From Lysinibacillus sp. ZYM-1 (GTDB lineage: Bacteria > Bacillota > Bacilli > Bacillales_A > Planococcaceae): 64,000 bases of DNA. A program made the translations under genes and the position numbers. The DNA is taken from NCBI RefSeq assembly GCF_001308875.1, contig NZ_KQ465113.1, positions 1 through 64,000 of the forward strand. The letters are read 5' to 3'. Within the stretch, counting starts at the first letter, position 1, and every line of letters starts with the position of its first letter. A model generated the notes under the pieces. That model saw only the letters and a list, made by a program, of their open reading frames with translations. It had not been told where the DNA came from and did no database searches. This document shows positions 45,818-54,021 of the stretch, piece by piece.

Positions 45818-46927
45818 TTATTCTACTTTCGCAGGAACCACATAGTCCGTCTCAACATTTTCAATCAAAACATTTGGATAGTCCACTAAATTGATTTCAT
45901 ATGTAGCCGTGAGCAATTGATTTTGCTCCTCAAATATACGAATCCAAGGCAATGCTGCATCCAATGGATTTTGTCTCGATACAATGCCACGTCGTCCATC
46001 CGATAGTTTAAGAATAACACCATTTGGATAATGAACAACAGCTCTTTTTAGCGCTTTTACGATACGAGCATCATATAGCGTTCCAGAGCCCGCCTCTACA
46101 ATAGCTAGTCCTTGCGAAGGGAGCATCTTTTCACGATACACTCGATTAGTGGTAACCGCGTCAAAGACATCGGCTACACCAATAATCTTGGCGAATGGGT
46201 GAATTTCAAAGTCAACTAACCCTCTTGGGTATCCACTTCCATCAATACGTTCATGATGTTGAAAAGCACAATGGGCCACAAGCAGTGAAATAGAATGTAA
46301 GTTGCGTAATAAATCAAAGCCATGTCGAGCGTGCATTTTCATCGCTTCAAATTCTTCATTGGTTAAGCGACCTGGTTTTGTTAGGATATCTTTCGGTACC
46401 ATTAGTTTACCTACATCGTGGAGTAATGCTCCGATACCTATTAACCGTAAATCCTCAGAGGAGTAGCCAAGTTCTTTGGCAATGGCTATCGAGTAAAGTG
46501 TCACTTGGAACGAGTGTTGATATAAATACTCATCAAATAAATAAGCATCTGTTAATATGGTTAAAATCTCATCATTTCCAGTAACAGCAGAAAGTAGTTC
46601 ATCTACAATGGAGACAATTGTCTTTGATTGTTGATCTAATATATAAGAGGCATTTACTGGATTTAAACCATCGATGGATTGAAATGAATCTTTAATTGTT
46701 GTAATGACCTTATTTCGCATCGCAGGTGGCACGGTTTCTTCTACTTCTATGCCCTCAGAAATATCATCGTCAATGTATAGGTAATGTGTATTTAACTGTT
46801 GAAGTCGTTGAATAATACGGTCATTAATGATAACATCCTTCTTTAAAAGCGGATGCCCTGCCTCATTCCAAATGGTTCTTCCTAATACCATTCCTTCTTT
46901 TAATACATCGATTGAAATTAATCGCAT
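45818..46927 (-). CDS. HD-GYP domain phosphodiesterase
   Basis: 369 residues. LLHDVGKLMVPKDILTKPGRL holds the HD metal site and HHERIDGSGYPRGL the GYP motif of cyclic-di-GMP phosphodiesterases. About 130 residues precede the HD-GYP domain, and a ~60-residue C-terminal beta domain follows (GVILKLSDGRRGIVSRQNP). No membrane segment. B. subtilis lacks this gene here, so it is a lineage-specific insertion in the yun order. Confidence 0.88.
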   Translation of the reverse strand: MRLISIDVLKEGMVLGRTIWNEAGHPLLKKDVIINDRIIQRLQQLNTHYLYIDDDISEGIEVEETVPPAMRNKVITTIKDSFQSIDGLNPVNASYILDQQSKTIVSIVDELLSAVTGNDEILTILTDAYLFDEYLYQHSFQVTLYSIAIAKELGYSSEDLRLIGIGALLHDVGKLMVPKDILTKPGRLTNEEFEAMKMHARHGFDLLRNLHSISLLVAHCAFQHHERIDGSGYPRGLVDFEIHPFAKIIGVADVFDAVTTNRVYREKMLPSQGLAIVEAGSGTLYDARIVKALKRAVVHYPNGVILKLSDGRRGIVSRQNPLDAALPWIRIFEEQNQLLTATYEINLVDYPNVLIENVETDYVVPAKVE

Positions 46928-46960
46928 GATTTCTTCCCCAATCTATTCTTTAAGCTATCT

Positions 46961-48328
46961 CTATTGCTTAAAGAAACTCTGACCATAATCTATCATAATG
47001 TTTCGTAAAAATTCCGGTAATATATATTGTTTCTTTGCATATTTGAAACTTGGATAAAAATAACCAAATGTAAACAAATCTAATGTCACGAGTTTATAAA
47101 CGTGATCATTATCTGCCAACTTTCCATTAATTAATAACTGACGATTGTCATTCATGGAGAAACCATACGTCAATATTTTTCCAAAAATTACGCCTCTAAA
47201 CCCTAATCCCTTTAATTCAATATAGGGCCATTCCTCATTTTCGGATTGTATATAGATTTCCTTCATTTCCGTAACTGATAATTCAATTGTACATAAATTA
47301 ATAGGATGTGGAAAAATCCGATGCAAATCTAATGCAGTCACAGTCCCTTTAGGAAGGCCATCTAAAAAAATCCCTGCATTAAATAAGGCACAATCAGCAC
47401 CACTTTTTTCTAAAATAGCATGTGCAAATAAATCAGATAGCTGTGAGTAGTGGAACCATTCCTTATTATAAGATTTCTTCGTCGTAAATACTGGCGTATC
47501 CAATATTCTAATTCCTTCATCCTCTAAGGATTGTACAATTTGCTGCTCGTTATGGATATTTGGCAAGTCCTTATTATGAATTAAAGTATCCTTTTTTTCA
47601 ACAATTTTCCTCATATTTTCATCATATTCGATGACAAGATGTCCTGTATATTGTCCAAATTTCCCTCCACCTGTCAATAAAACACCATTGACAAGTTTCC
47701 CATTTGGCAAGACATGATGTGTATGGGAACCGAATATGACATCAATTTCTGGACACTCTTCTGCTAATAGTTCATCTTCAGTTATACCTAAATGTGATAA
47801 GCATAGAATAATATCAACTTCTTTGCGTAGTTGATGAGCTAGACGAAGAAGTGTACTACGTGCTTCAACCATCTGCCAATTTAACTCCTGATAATACACT
47901 TCAAACATAGCCGTTGCAGCAATTATCCCTAGCTTCGTTCCCTTCTCTGTTGTAAGCACCACATAGGGCTTAAGCCAGGCTGGATTTCTCCCGTTATATG
48001 CATCAATATTACCTACGACTACATCAAAATTTGCATCATCATATAAATGAAAAAGCTCATTATGAGACAATGTAATGCCCTCATTGTTCCCAATTGTCAC
48101 TACATCATATTCTGCCTCGTTCAGTAATTGTACATTCCCCTTACCGATTGTCGCTTCAGTATAAATATTTGAGCGATCTAAATGATCCCCCACATCAAAA
48201 AAATAACTCGTTTCCCCAATTCCCGCTAGAGTGTTACGCATCTCTTTCACATAGCTTTGCATTCGTGGCCAATACTTAAAATGACTATGCAAATCATTTG
48301 TGTGAAAAATATGGATTTTTTCAAGCAT
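46961..48328 (-). CDS. yunD: metallophosphoesterase/5'-nucleotidase-like protein (YunD)
   Basis: 455 residues with the calcineurin-type motifs IFHTNDLHSHF, DVGDHLD, IGNNEG, LSHLG and GSHTHH and a C-terminal 5'-nucleotidase domain (LFNAGIFLDGLPKG). No signal peptide, unlike secreted 5'-nucleotidases, so it acts in the cytoplasm. The ATG five bases after GAGGTGG is used; the frame opens three codons earlier at a GTG inside that site. Confidence 0.9.
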   Translation of the reverse strand: MLEKIHIFHTNDLHSHFKYWPRMQSYVKEMRNTLAGIGETSYFFDVGDHLDRSNIYTEATIGKGNVQLLNEAEYDVVTIGNNEGITLSHNELFHLYDDANFDVVVGNIDAYNGRNPAWLKPYVVLTTEKGTKLGIIAATAMFEVYYQELNWQMVEARSTLLRLAHQLRKEVDIILCLSHLGITEDELLAEECPEIDVIFGSHTHHVLPNGKLVNGVLLTGGGKFGQYTGHLVIEYDENMRKIVEKKDTLIHNKDLPNIHNEQQIVQSLEDEGIRILDTPVFTTKKSYNKEWFHYSQLSDLFAHAILEKSGADCALFNAGIFLDGLPKGTVTALDLHRIFPHPINLCTIELSVTEMKEIYIQSENEEWPYIELKGLGFRGVIFGKILTYGFSMNDNRQLLINGKLADNDHVYKLVTLDLFTFGYFYPSFKYAKKQYILPEFLRNIMIDYGQSFFKQ

Positions 48329-48364
48329 TAAAGCCACCTCATTTTCATTAGCTACTATAGCAGA

Positions 48365-49189
48365 TTAAGCCAGTATCCCTTCAACGATGGAACGAATTCC
48401 TAATAATAATAAAATAATACGAAGGACGAGTACAAGCGTATCTGATTTAATTCTTTTATTTAATGCAGCACCTAGCTTTGCTCCAATATAGGCCCCTGGT
48501 ATCACTGGAATTGTATAAAGCCATGGAACATGCCCAAAATATATATGGCTGGCAGAATTGACAATAGACGTTAAAAACACCAAAAACATCGATGTTGCCA
48601 CTGCCACATGCGGTGGAAATAAAAACAAAATAATCATGGCCGGCACAATCATCGAGCCTCCACCTATACCAAACAGCCCCGAGGCAAAGCCAACCCCAAA
48701 TGTAAAGATAATCGCAAACCAAATCGGATAGCCATAAACAAAGGTAGTACCTTGAACATCAGTAAATTCTTGTTGCAGACCATTTTTCACAAACCATTTT
48801 ACAGGCTTCAATTTGTCGCGTACAAGTAAAATAATCGCTAAAATAATAAGCAGGATGCCAAAGTATAAATTGAAGGATGGTAAATCTAATCCTTTATTAA
48901 CCCAAGCACCGAGGATCGAGCCTGGAATACTCCCAATAAAAAATATATAGCCACTTTTGTAATCCACCGTTTTTGATTTCATATAACTTAAAGTGGAGGC
49001 AAGTCCAGTGAAAATCATCATCACGACAGATAAACCAACTACTTTTTGTGGGGTCATATCTGGAATCAAACCAAGGTTTAAACCGATATATAAAGTTGCT
49101 GGCACTAGTACAACGCCACCACCTAGCCCCACTAATGAACCTATTAGACCAGAAAACAATGCAATAATCACTAATAAAATAAACGCCAT
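48365..49189 (-). CDS. yunE: TauE/SafE (TSUP) family membrane permease (YunE-like)
   Basis: 274 residues, seven to eight membrane helices with the duplicated family glycine motifs GSLVGLGGGVVLVPATLY and ASGLFGIGGGSMIVPAMIILF. The family includes exporters of sulfite and other sulfur compounds; the substrate here is unproved. Its start overlaps the yunF stop (TAATG), so the two are translationally coupled. Confidence 0.88.
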   Translation of the reverse strand: MAFILLVIIALFSGLIGSLVGLGGGVVLVPATLYIGLNLGLIPDMTPQKVVGLSVVMMIFTGLASTLSYMKSKTVDYKSGYIFFIGSIPGSILGAWVNKGLDLPSFNLYFGILLIILAIILLVRDKLKPVKWFVKNGLQQEFTDVQGTTFVYGYPIWFAIIFTFGVGFASGLFGIGGGSMIVPAMIILFLFPPHVAVATSMFLVFLTSIVNSASHIYFGHVPWLYTIPVIPGAYIGAKLGAALNKRIKSDTLVLVLRIILLLLGIRSIVEGILA

Positions 49190-50046
49190 TATAATTCCCC
49201 TTCAAACATGTTTAATTGTTTAGGCGCTAACCCAACATCTTTAATATTCAAATTAGCTTGTAGTTCCTTTGCGTTTTTCGCTGCGTGATTACCTGAATTG
49301 TTATTAAATAATATAAAAAGTTCCTGGACCTCTGTCTCAAGCTTTAAAATATGCTGAGCAAGCTGCTGTAATTCTTCTTTATTATAGTCATATAAAAAGC
49401 GAACTTTACGCCAATTTTCTGCATTCCCAGTGTTGCGCCAACCATGTATATTTCGTCCATGTATACGCACAAGCGCTTTATCGGCTGTCACTACAGGATA
49501 GAATGGGACTGACCCTACACCAGCCTGCGGCTCATCACAAATCGTATGAATAAATTGGTGCTCCCTTAAAAAGTCAACCGTCTGTTGTACTACATCTTCT
49601 GCATACCATGTTTGATTTCGAAATTCGATAGCCACTTCGAAATCCTTTAGTTGTTGACGGATATACAATAGGTATTGCACATTTTTCGCCTGGCAATCAA
49701 ACCATGGTGGAAACTGAGCTAAAACCATTCCTAGCTTTCCATAACGTTTAAATTCATTGGCACATTCAATAAAAGCGTTGAACATATCATTTTTTGATTC
49801 GAAAGGAATATCTCCCCTTAAATGTCCCGTCATACCTTGATAGGCCTTCACGACAAAACGAAAATGCTCTGGTGTATCCTCACACCATTTGCGAACATGT
49901 TCTTTAGATGGTATGGCATAAAAAGAAGTATCTACTTCCACCACTAAAAAATGACCTGTATAATCAAATAATTTATCCTTTGAGGTAGTCACTCCACTAT
50001 AAAGTGAAGGGTGATCGCCCCAACCAGTTAATCCAACTACAATCAT
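49189..50046 (-). CDS. yunF: DUF72 family protein (YunF-like)
   Basis: 285 residues with a TIM-barrel-like DUF72 sequence: GLTGWGDHPSLY, VVEVDTSFYAIPSKEHVRKWCEDTPEHFRFVVKAYQGMTGH, EFRNQTWY and YDYNKEELQQLA. Function unknown. The ATG directly after GAGGAGGATG is the start; the open frame extends 12 codons upstream without support. Confidence 0.88.
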   Translation of the reverse strand: MIVVGLTGWGDHPSLYSGVTTSKDKLFDYTGHFLVVEVDTSFYAIPSKEHVRKWCEDTPEHFRFVVKAYQGMTGHLRGDIPFESKNDMFNAFIECANEFKRYGKLGMVLAQFPPWFDCQAKNVQYLLYIRQQLKDFEVAIEFRNQTWYAEDVVQQTVDFLREHQFIHTICDEPQAGVGSVPFYPVVTADKALVRIHGRNIHGWRNTGNAENWRKVRFLYDYNKEELQQLAQHILKLETEVQELFILFNNNSGNHAAKNAKELQANLNIKDVGLAPKQLNMFEGEL

Positions 50047-50126
50047 GTGACATCCTCCTCTATGTACATAATCATAGCACACAGTCTTCCACTACAATTA
50101 AACATCATGTAAAAAATGTAGCCTTC

Positions 50127-50168
50127 AAAAAAAAAAAGCATGAGTCCCTATACAATTGAACTCATGCC
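50127..50168 (-). terminator. intrinsic terminator of the siderophore-binding protein gene
   Basis: On the minus strand GCATGAGT pairs with ACTCATGC and is followed by eleven T. Confidence 0.87.
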
Positions 50169-50175
50169 GAATAAG

Positions 50176-51168
50176 TTATTTATCAAGATTTTGTTGGATT
50201 GCCTCTAAAAACGTAATACGACTAAACGCCGGGCCACCTTCCATTAGTGGGTCCACAACATTAACAAATACTTGTTCATTTTTAAAGGCATTTATATTTT
50301 GGATAATTGGATTCTTTTTAAAATCTTCTAACGCATTTGGAGCATCCGCATTTTCATCTGTTGAGAATTGTACAAATAAATAATCCGGATTCATATCAGC
50401 AAGTTGTTCAATAGAAATAGCTTCTTGTGATTTTGCCTTAGCAATCTCACCGGGTACTTCTAAACCTAGCTCACCATATAGAACAGGATTTAAAAATACT
50501 TCTTTTGGATATACATAAGCTTGTCCACCACGAATTCGAATGGCCGCCACTTTTTTACCTTCTAGTTTTGCCGTTAAGGTAGATTTAGCATCTTCAATAT
50601 CCGCCTTATATGTAGATAATATTTTTTCTGCCTCCGCTTGCTTGCCAGTTAACTCAGCTAATAAATTTAAATTAGATTCCCAATTCGTTGAAATGTGTGA
50701 GACTAATATTGTTGGAGCGATTTTTTCTAATTTACTTTGTACTTCCTCCGGAAACTTCGTTGAGCCTAAAATCACATCTGGATCTAATTCTAATATTTTT
50801 TCAAAGTTTGGTTTGATTTTCTCACCAATTGATTCTGCTTTGTCTGTAACAGCAGCGTACAACTCAGGGAACTTGCCACCAACCGCAATTGCTCCTACTG
50901 GATGAACGTCAAGTACGACCATATCTTCCATGGCCTCCATTGCACCTGTGACAACAATTCTTTCGACCTTTTCTGGCACTTCATAGCTTTCTCCAAGATA
51001 TTCAATTGTTCTCGTCCCATTTTCATTGGTAGATTCTTCGTGTACTTGTGCTGCTTCTTCGTTTGTATTTGTGGACGAATTTTCCTCTGCTGTCTTCTTC
51101 TCTCCACACCCAGCGAGGATAATCATAAATACGGCTATGAGACTAATAAATAGCAACTTGTTTTTCAT
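50176..51168 (-). CDS. iron-siderophore ABC transporter substrate-binding lipoprotein
   Basis: About 330 residues with a lipoprotein signal (IAVFMIILAGC) and a Lys/Glu/Asn-rich linker. A type III periplasmic-binding fold follows (RIVVTGAMEAMEDMVVLDV; NFEKILELDPDVILGSTKF; IAPTILVSHISTNWESNLNLLAELTGK). It resembles ferric siderophore receptors such as FhuD/YfiY. The permease and ATPase genes are not beside it. A Fur box lies directly upstream. The ATG after AAAGGAGAG is the start. Confidence 0.88.
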   Translation of the reverse strand: MKNKLLFISLIAVFMIILAGCGEKKTAEENSSTNTNEEAAQVHEESTNENGTRTIEYLGESYEVPEKVERIVVTGAMEAMEDMVVLDVHPVGAIAVGGKFPELYAAVTDKAESIGEKIKPNFEKILELDPDVILGSTKFPEEVQSKLEKIAPTILVSHISTNWESNLNLLAELTGKQAEAEKILSTYKADIEDAKSTLTAKLEGKKVAAIRIRGGQAYVYPKEVFLNPVLYGELGLEVPGEIAKAKSQEAISIEQLADMNPDYLFVQFSTDENADAPNALEDFKKNPIIQNINAFKNEQVFVNVVDPLMEGGPAFSRITFLEAIQQNLDK

Positions 51169-51190
51169 GGACAATACTCTCCTTTTTAAT

Positions 51191-51211
51191 TGATATTGAT
51201 TCTCATTATCA
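51191..51211 (-). promoter_or_regulatory. Fur box upstream of the siderophore-binding protein gene
   Basis: On the minus strand TGATAATGAGAATCA followed by ATATCA fits the overlapping 7-1-7 Fur motif (TGATAATNATTATCA). It overlaps a possible -10 (TAATGA) that lies 17 bp after TTGAAG. Iron repression is expected. Confidence 0.8.
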
Positions 51212-51278
51212 TTTTAGTATGTCTCCTTCAAAAAATCCAGTATTATTTCAATATATTGTGAAAGTCATTTTCCATGAA

Positions 51279-51320
51279 AAACAAAAAACCCTTGTCACAA
51301 ACATAGTTGTGACAAGAGTT
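51279..51320 (-). terminator. original suf operon terminator, now displaced
   Basis: On the minus strand CTTGTCACAA pairs perfectly with TTGTGACAAG (6-base loop) and is followed by GGTTTTTTGTTTTT. It lies 10-15 bp past the stop of the displaced sufB 3' end, where the terminator of an uninterrupted sufCDSUB operon should be. Confidence 0.8.
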
Positions 51321-51330
51321 AGTCCATATA

Positions 51331-51356
51331 TTAGCCGATAGAACCTTCCATCTCGA
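51331..51356 (-). pseudogene. displaced original 3' end of sufB (left attachment site)
   Basis: Read on the minus strand, these bases encode EMEGSIG and a TAA stop, identical in protein to the last seven residues of the present sufB at 58800. Codons for SIG differ (TCT ATC GGC here, AGT ATT GGA there). The 14-bp core ACCTTCCATCTCGA (51343-51356) is shared with 58812-58825. This is the chromosomal half of the old gene end, cut off by insertion of the element. Confidence 0.85.
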
Positions 51357-51458
51357 CTAAGTATAAGCGAAATAAACGTATATAATAGAAGGAACTACAG
51401 TTAAATCAATAAAAATGCAGTTTATTTTTCACTTAATTTCATCGTTTTCATTCAAAAC

Positions 51459-51478
51459 GGTATCAAAAATGGTATCAC
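51459..51478. repeat. left copy of the paired GGTATC repeat (possible integrase arm site)
   Basis: GGTATCAAAAATGGTATCAC contains two GGTATCA units. An almost identical copy lies near the right end at 58734-58752. It lies about 100 bp inside the left core repeat, where arm-type integrase sites are expected. Confidence 0.65.
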
Positions 51479-51479
51479 T

Positions 51480-51510
51480 GACCGCCCTGAAATGGCGGTC
51501 TTTTTTTCTT
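51480..51510 (+). terminator. intrinsic terminator at the left end of the element
   Basis: GACCGCC pairs with GGCGGTC and is followed by TTTTTTTCTT on the plus strand. No plus-strand gene precedes it inside the element, so it may insulate the element from outside transcription or end an unrecognised short RNA. Confidence 0.7.
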
Positions 51511-51641
51511 TACCTACATACGATATATCCAATCTTGCTAGGTACAATAACAATTTTTTTATCAACAGGTTTATTAACATTTGTGGATGCATTTTTCCTT
51601 GGTTGTTCCAAAATATCAAACATACTCATTTGTTTATTCAT
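51510..51641 (-). CDS. 43-residue protein, function unknown
   Basis: Starts MNKQMSMFDILEQPRKN and ends KKIVIVPSKIGYIVCR. The ATG follows GAGAGG at normal spacing. A plus-strand frame over the same bases has no ribosome binding site. It lies downstream of the HTH gene on the same strand. No recognised family. Confidence 0.45.
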   Translation of the reverse strand: MNKQMSMFDILEQPRKNASTNVNKPVDKKIVIVPSKIGYIVCR

Positions 51642-51782
51642 AAATAAAACCTCTCTCTTTATAATCAATAGTTTAAGATTTATAAAATAAGTAAATACTA
51701 ATCTGTGTAAGGGGGATCGCTATGAACAACAATGTGTCCTAAACCCTTAATCTCTTTACTCCATTTTTACAGTTCATAGCGA

Positions 51783-52673
51783 TTACCATTCAAGCCAGTT
51801 TTCTAAATTTGGTCTCCTACATATCTCCGAACGACTATCACGCTCATTCAGCCAGTTATAGAAAGGTACTGGACGCTCTCTATCTGCTGTTTTTTCTATA
51901 GATGAAGATTTATTAGGCGTAACTTTTGAACGCTCTAAAACCTTGTTATACGCCCCTACAAACACGGCTCTTAATGTATTTGTTACAGTTAAAGTTCCTT
52001 CTTTAATATCCATAGCAATTTTAAATAGCACGTTCTTTGCTTTTATAAATTCATCCACAGAATTTACTTGTGCAGCTAATACAATCTTGTGTAGTTCATC
52101 TTTCAAGTTATCAGCTAACAGCAAACTATTCATGAAGTCGAATAGCATTACCTGGTACTCGTTCATGTATTCCTTTTTCTTTTCAGCTTGCAAAGCTAAT
52201 TCATTGCCAAGACTCATAATATTATTTGCTTGTTTAGAACTTAAAAGATTAAAAGATTTAGATGCTTGATTCTGAGATTGTGGACGGCAAGCCACGTCAT
52301 TACTAGCTTCATCGACTGTCTCTCGATGTTTCAAACTCGATGTATCATCATAAGGTAAAATGCGATAGATGCTAGCTCCTTTGATGCCATTCAACTTTGT
52401 TTGCTTCACTTTTTCGATGATGTTTAAGCTAACTAATTTCTTTATTGCACGCATTACTGTGCTTCTGGATGTTCCAGTTTGCTCGGCTATTGTTTCAGCT
52501 TTTAAGTGACAAGTGCCAGGATAAGCTAATGAACGACTAGCTAAAGCAAATACGATTACTCGCTCTGATTCTGTTAAATCATAATAATGAACGGCCATGT
52601 GGTTTTCCACACTCTTATCCATATCTGTTACTGAGTTAAATGTTATGTATTGTGCTAGGTATTCGAATGCCAT
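51783..52673 (-). CDS. helix-turn-helix (HTH_36-like) DNA-binding protein
   Basis: 296 residues. The N-terminal region AVHYYDLTESERVIVFALASRSLAYPGTCHLKAETIAEQTGTSRSTVMRAIKKLVSLNIIEKVKQ is a winged helix of the HTH_36 type found in phage and plasmid replication or regulatory proteins. The rest is helical and unassigned. The ATG after AGAGGTGA is chosen over an upstream in-frame start. It is divergent from the Cro-like gene across a shared operator. Confidence 0.7.
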   Translation of the reverse strand: MAFEYLAQYITFNSVTDMDKSVENHMAVHYYDLTESERVIVFALASRSLAYPGTCHLKAETIAEQTGTSRSTVMRAIKKLVSLNIIEKVKQTKLNGIKGASIYRILPYDDTSSLKHRETVDEASNDVACRPQSQNQASKSFNLLSSKQANNIMSLGNELALQAEKKKEYMNEYQVMLFDFMNSLLLADNLKDELHKIVLAAQVNSVDEFIKAKNVLFKIAMDIKEGTLTVTNTLRAVFVGAYNKVLERSKVTPNKSSSIEKTADRERPVPFYNWLNERDSRSEICRRPNLENWLEW

Positions 52674-52710
52674 TTTGTATTTCACCTCTTTTCTATAAAT
52701 CATCCGTTTT

Positions 52711-52758
52711 TCCGTATAAACGTTTTATTGATTATTATCATATATACGTTTAAACGGA
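52711..52758. promoter_or_regulatory. operator palindrome between divergent regulators
   Basis: TCCGTATAAACGT (52711-52723) and ACGTTTAAACGGA (52746-52758) form an inverted repeat with one mismatch, centres about 35 bp apart. TATAAT at 52766-52771 is the -10 box of the Cro-like gene. The arrangement suggests a phage-type switch region bound by one of the flanking proteins. Confidence 0.6.
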
Positions 52759-52809
52759 AATGTTTTATAATGACTATAGGAATATTTCTAAAGGTAGGTG
52801 ATTAGAATA

Positions 52810-53022
52810 ATGGAGATGCGAGTAAAATTAAAAGAAGTGTTAGAAGAACGAAACATGACTCAAGGTGAACTCGTTAAAATGACAGGGCTACGACAAGCTG
52901 TTGTAAGTGAATTAGTTCATAACCAAAGAATGAGCTTAAAAAAAGAGCACATCACAAAAATCTGTGAAGCACTCGATATTAATCGTATTGAGGATATAAT
53001 CGAACTTGTTGAAAACAGATGA
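52810..53022 (+). CDS. Cro/C1-type (XRE) helix-turn-helix regulator
   Basis: About 70 residues: LKEVLEERNMTQGELVKMTGLRQAVVSELVHNQRMSLKKEHITKICEALDI is a compact XRE domain with nothing else. Likely a repressor of the divergent promoters. GTAGGTGA precedes it; ATGs at 52810 and 52816 are both possible. Confidence 0.8.
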   Translation: MEMRVKLKEVLEERNMTQGELVKMTGLRQAVVSELVHNQRMSLKKEHITKICEALDINRIEDIIELVENR

Positions 53023-53102
53023 CAAATAAAAGTTATCTGTTTTTTTATGTATACTTTTCACCCATACTTTCCTAAAATGGTAATTGAAAGGAAGTGCTTT
53101 GT

Positions 53103-53528
53103 ATGAAGAAGTTATTTTATATTGGGGCATTATCAGCCTTATTATTAGCTGCATGTAGTGACGGCGAGGAAGTCGAGCCAGATAAAGATGTATCGGAACA
53201 GGTAGAAAAAACAGAACCTACACAAGCTGAATTGGATACCCAATTAAAAAAGGATGCCACGGCAATTGATTTTGTTGCAGCAAATGGTGATGAGGTTGAG
53301 GTAAATACAAAGGTTACTATTAGCGGTGAGGTAACGGGCATTTCATCTGAAGGTGTTGGAGGAACTTTCACTGTTACGACTACAGAGAAAGATGGATTCG
53401 GCATGTACACGGTTGAAAATTATGCATTAGCAGAAATTCAAGAAGGGTCTAAAGTAACGGTTTACGGTGTATACAAAGGGAAAGATGATGTAGGATTTCC
53501 TACGATTACTGCAACAATTATAGAGTAA
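53103..53528 (+). CDS. lipoprotein with an OB-fold-like domain
   Basis: 141 residues. The signal KKLFYIGALSALLLAAC is followed by an acidic linker and a beta-rich domain (EVNTKVTISGEVTGISSEGVGGTFTVTTTEKDGFGMYTV; EIQEGSKVTVYGVYKGKDDVGFPTITATIIE) with the pattern of tRNA_anti-like OB folds. It is a cargo gene probably expressed from the integrated element; its role is unknown. The ATG after GAAAGGAAG is used. Confidence 0.72.
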   Translation: MKKLFYIGALSALLLAACSDGEEVEPDKDVSEQVEKTEPTQAELDTQLKKDATAIDFVAANGDEVEVNTKVTISGEVTGISSEGVGGTFTVTTTEKDGFGMYTVENYALAEIQEGSKVTVYGVYKGKDDVGFPTITATIIE

Positions 53529-53577
53529 AAATAAGCCCTCCACAGATTTGAATTGTGGACGGCTTATTTTTTATTTT
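53529..53577. terminator. bidirectional intrinsic terminator
   Basis: AAATAAGCC, two unpaired bases and CCACA pair with TGTGG, two bases and GGCTTATTT. It lies between the convergent lipoprotein gene and the small gene at 53571 and overlaps the latter's 3' end. Confidence 0.8.
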
Positions 53578-53765
53578 TCAACTGCATATAAAAGTCCATC
53601 CATCTCTACCTCTTTAACGTGTTGCAAATTAATCGCCATGTCAATATCATCAAAAACTACCATGTTAGCATCATTGATCTTAACGGCTTCTGTGGTAAAA
53701 ACGTTCCGTTCACTGTCAATTTTGATTATAGCGCCATCATGTAAAGTAAATTCGTATTTGTGCAT
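53571..53765 (-). CDS. 64-residue phage-type protein, function unknown
   Basis: A small beta-rich protein (YEFTLHDGAIIKIDSERNVFTTEAVKINDANMVVFDDIDMAINLQHVKEVEMDG). AAGGAGGTGAG lies seven bases before the ATG used here; a second ATG immediately upstream is closer than usual. No recognised family. Confidence 0.55.
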   Translation of the reverse strand: MHKYEFTLHDGAIIKIDSERNVFTTEAVKINDANMVVFDDIDMAINLQHVKEVEMDGLLYAVEK

Positions 53766-54021
53766 CATCTCACCTCCTTACCAACAACTTACAGTAAATT
53801 GGTAGACAAATCTATAAAAGGTGGCAAAATTTCTTTTTGGTCCTATTGCCGACAAAATGCAACAAACATTTATTACTTTTTTCAGTCTACTTAAAAATGA
53901 CTTCGGAACTTAATCTAATAGATATTTAGTATTAAATTACAAAAATACCTATATTTACCTTGATATATATGTAATAATAGAATCCTATTCTACAAAAATA
54001 TAATTTCGGAGGTAATTAAGA

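Noticed and set aside
51415-51690. 91-codon plus-strand frame at the left end of the element
   Set aside because: It has no ribosome binding site, spans a terminator stem, and is antisense to a better supported 43-codon minus-strand gene.
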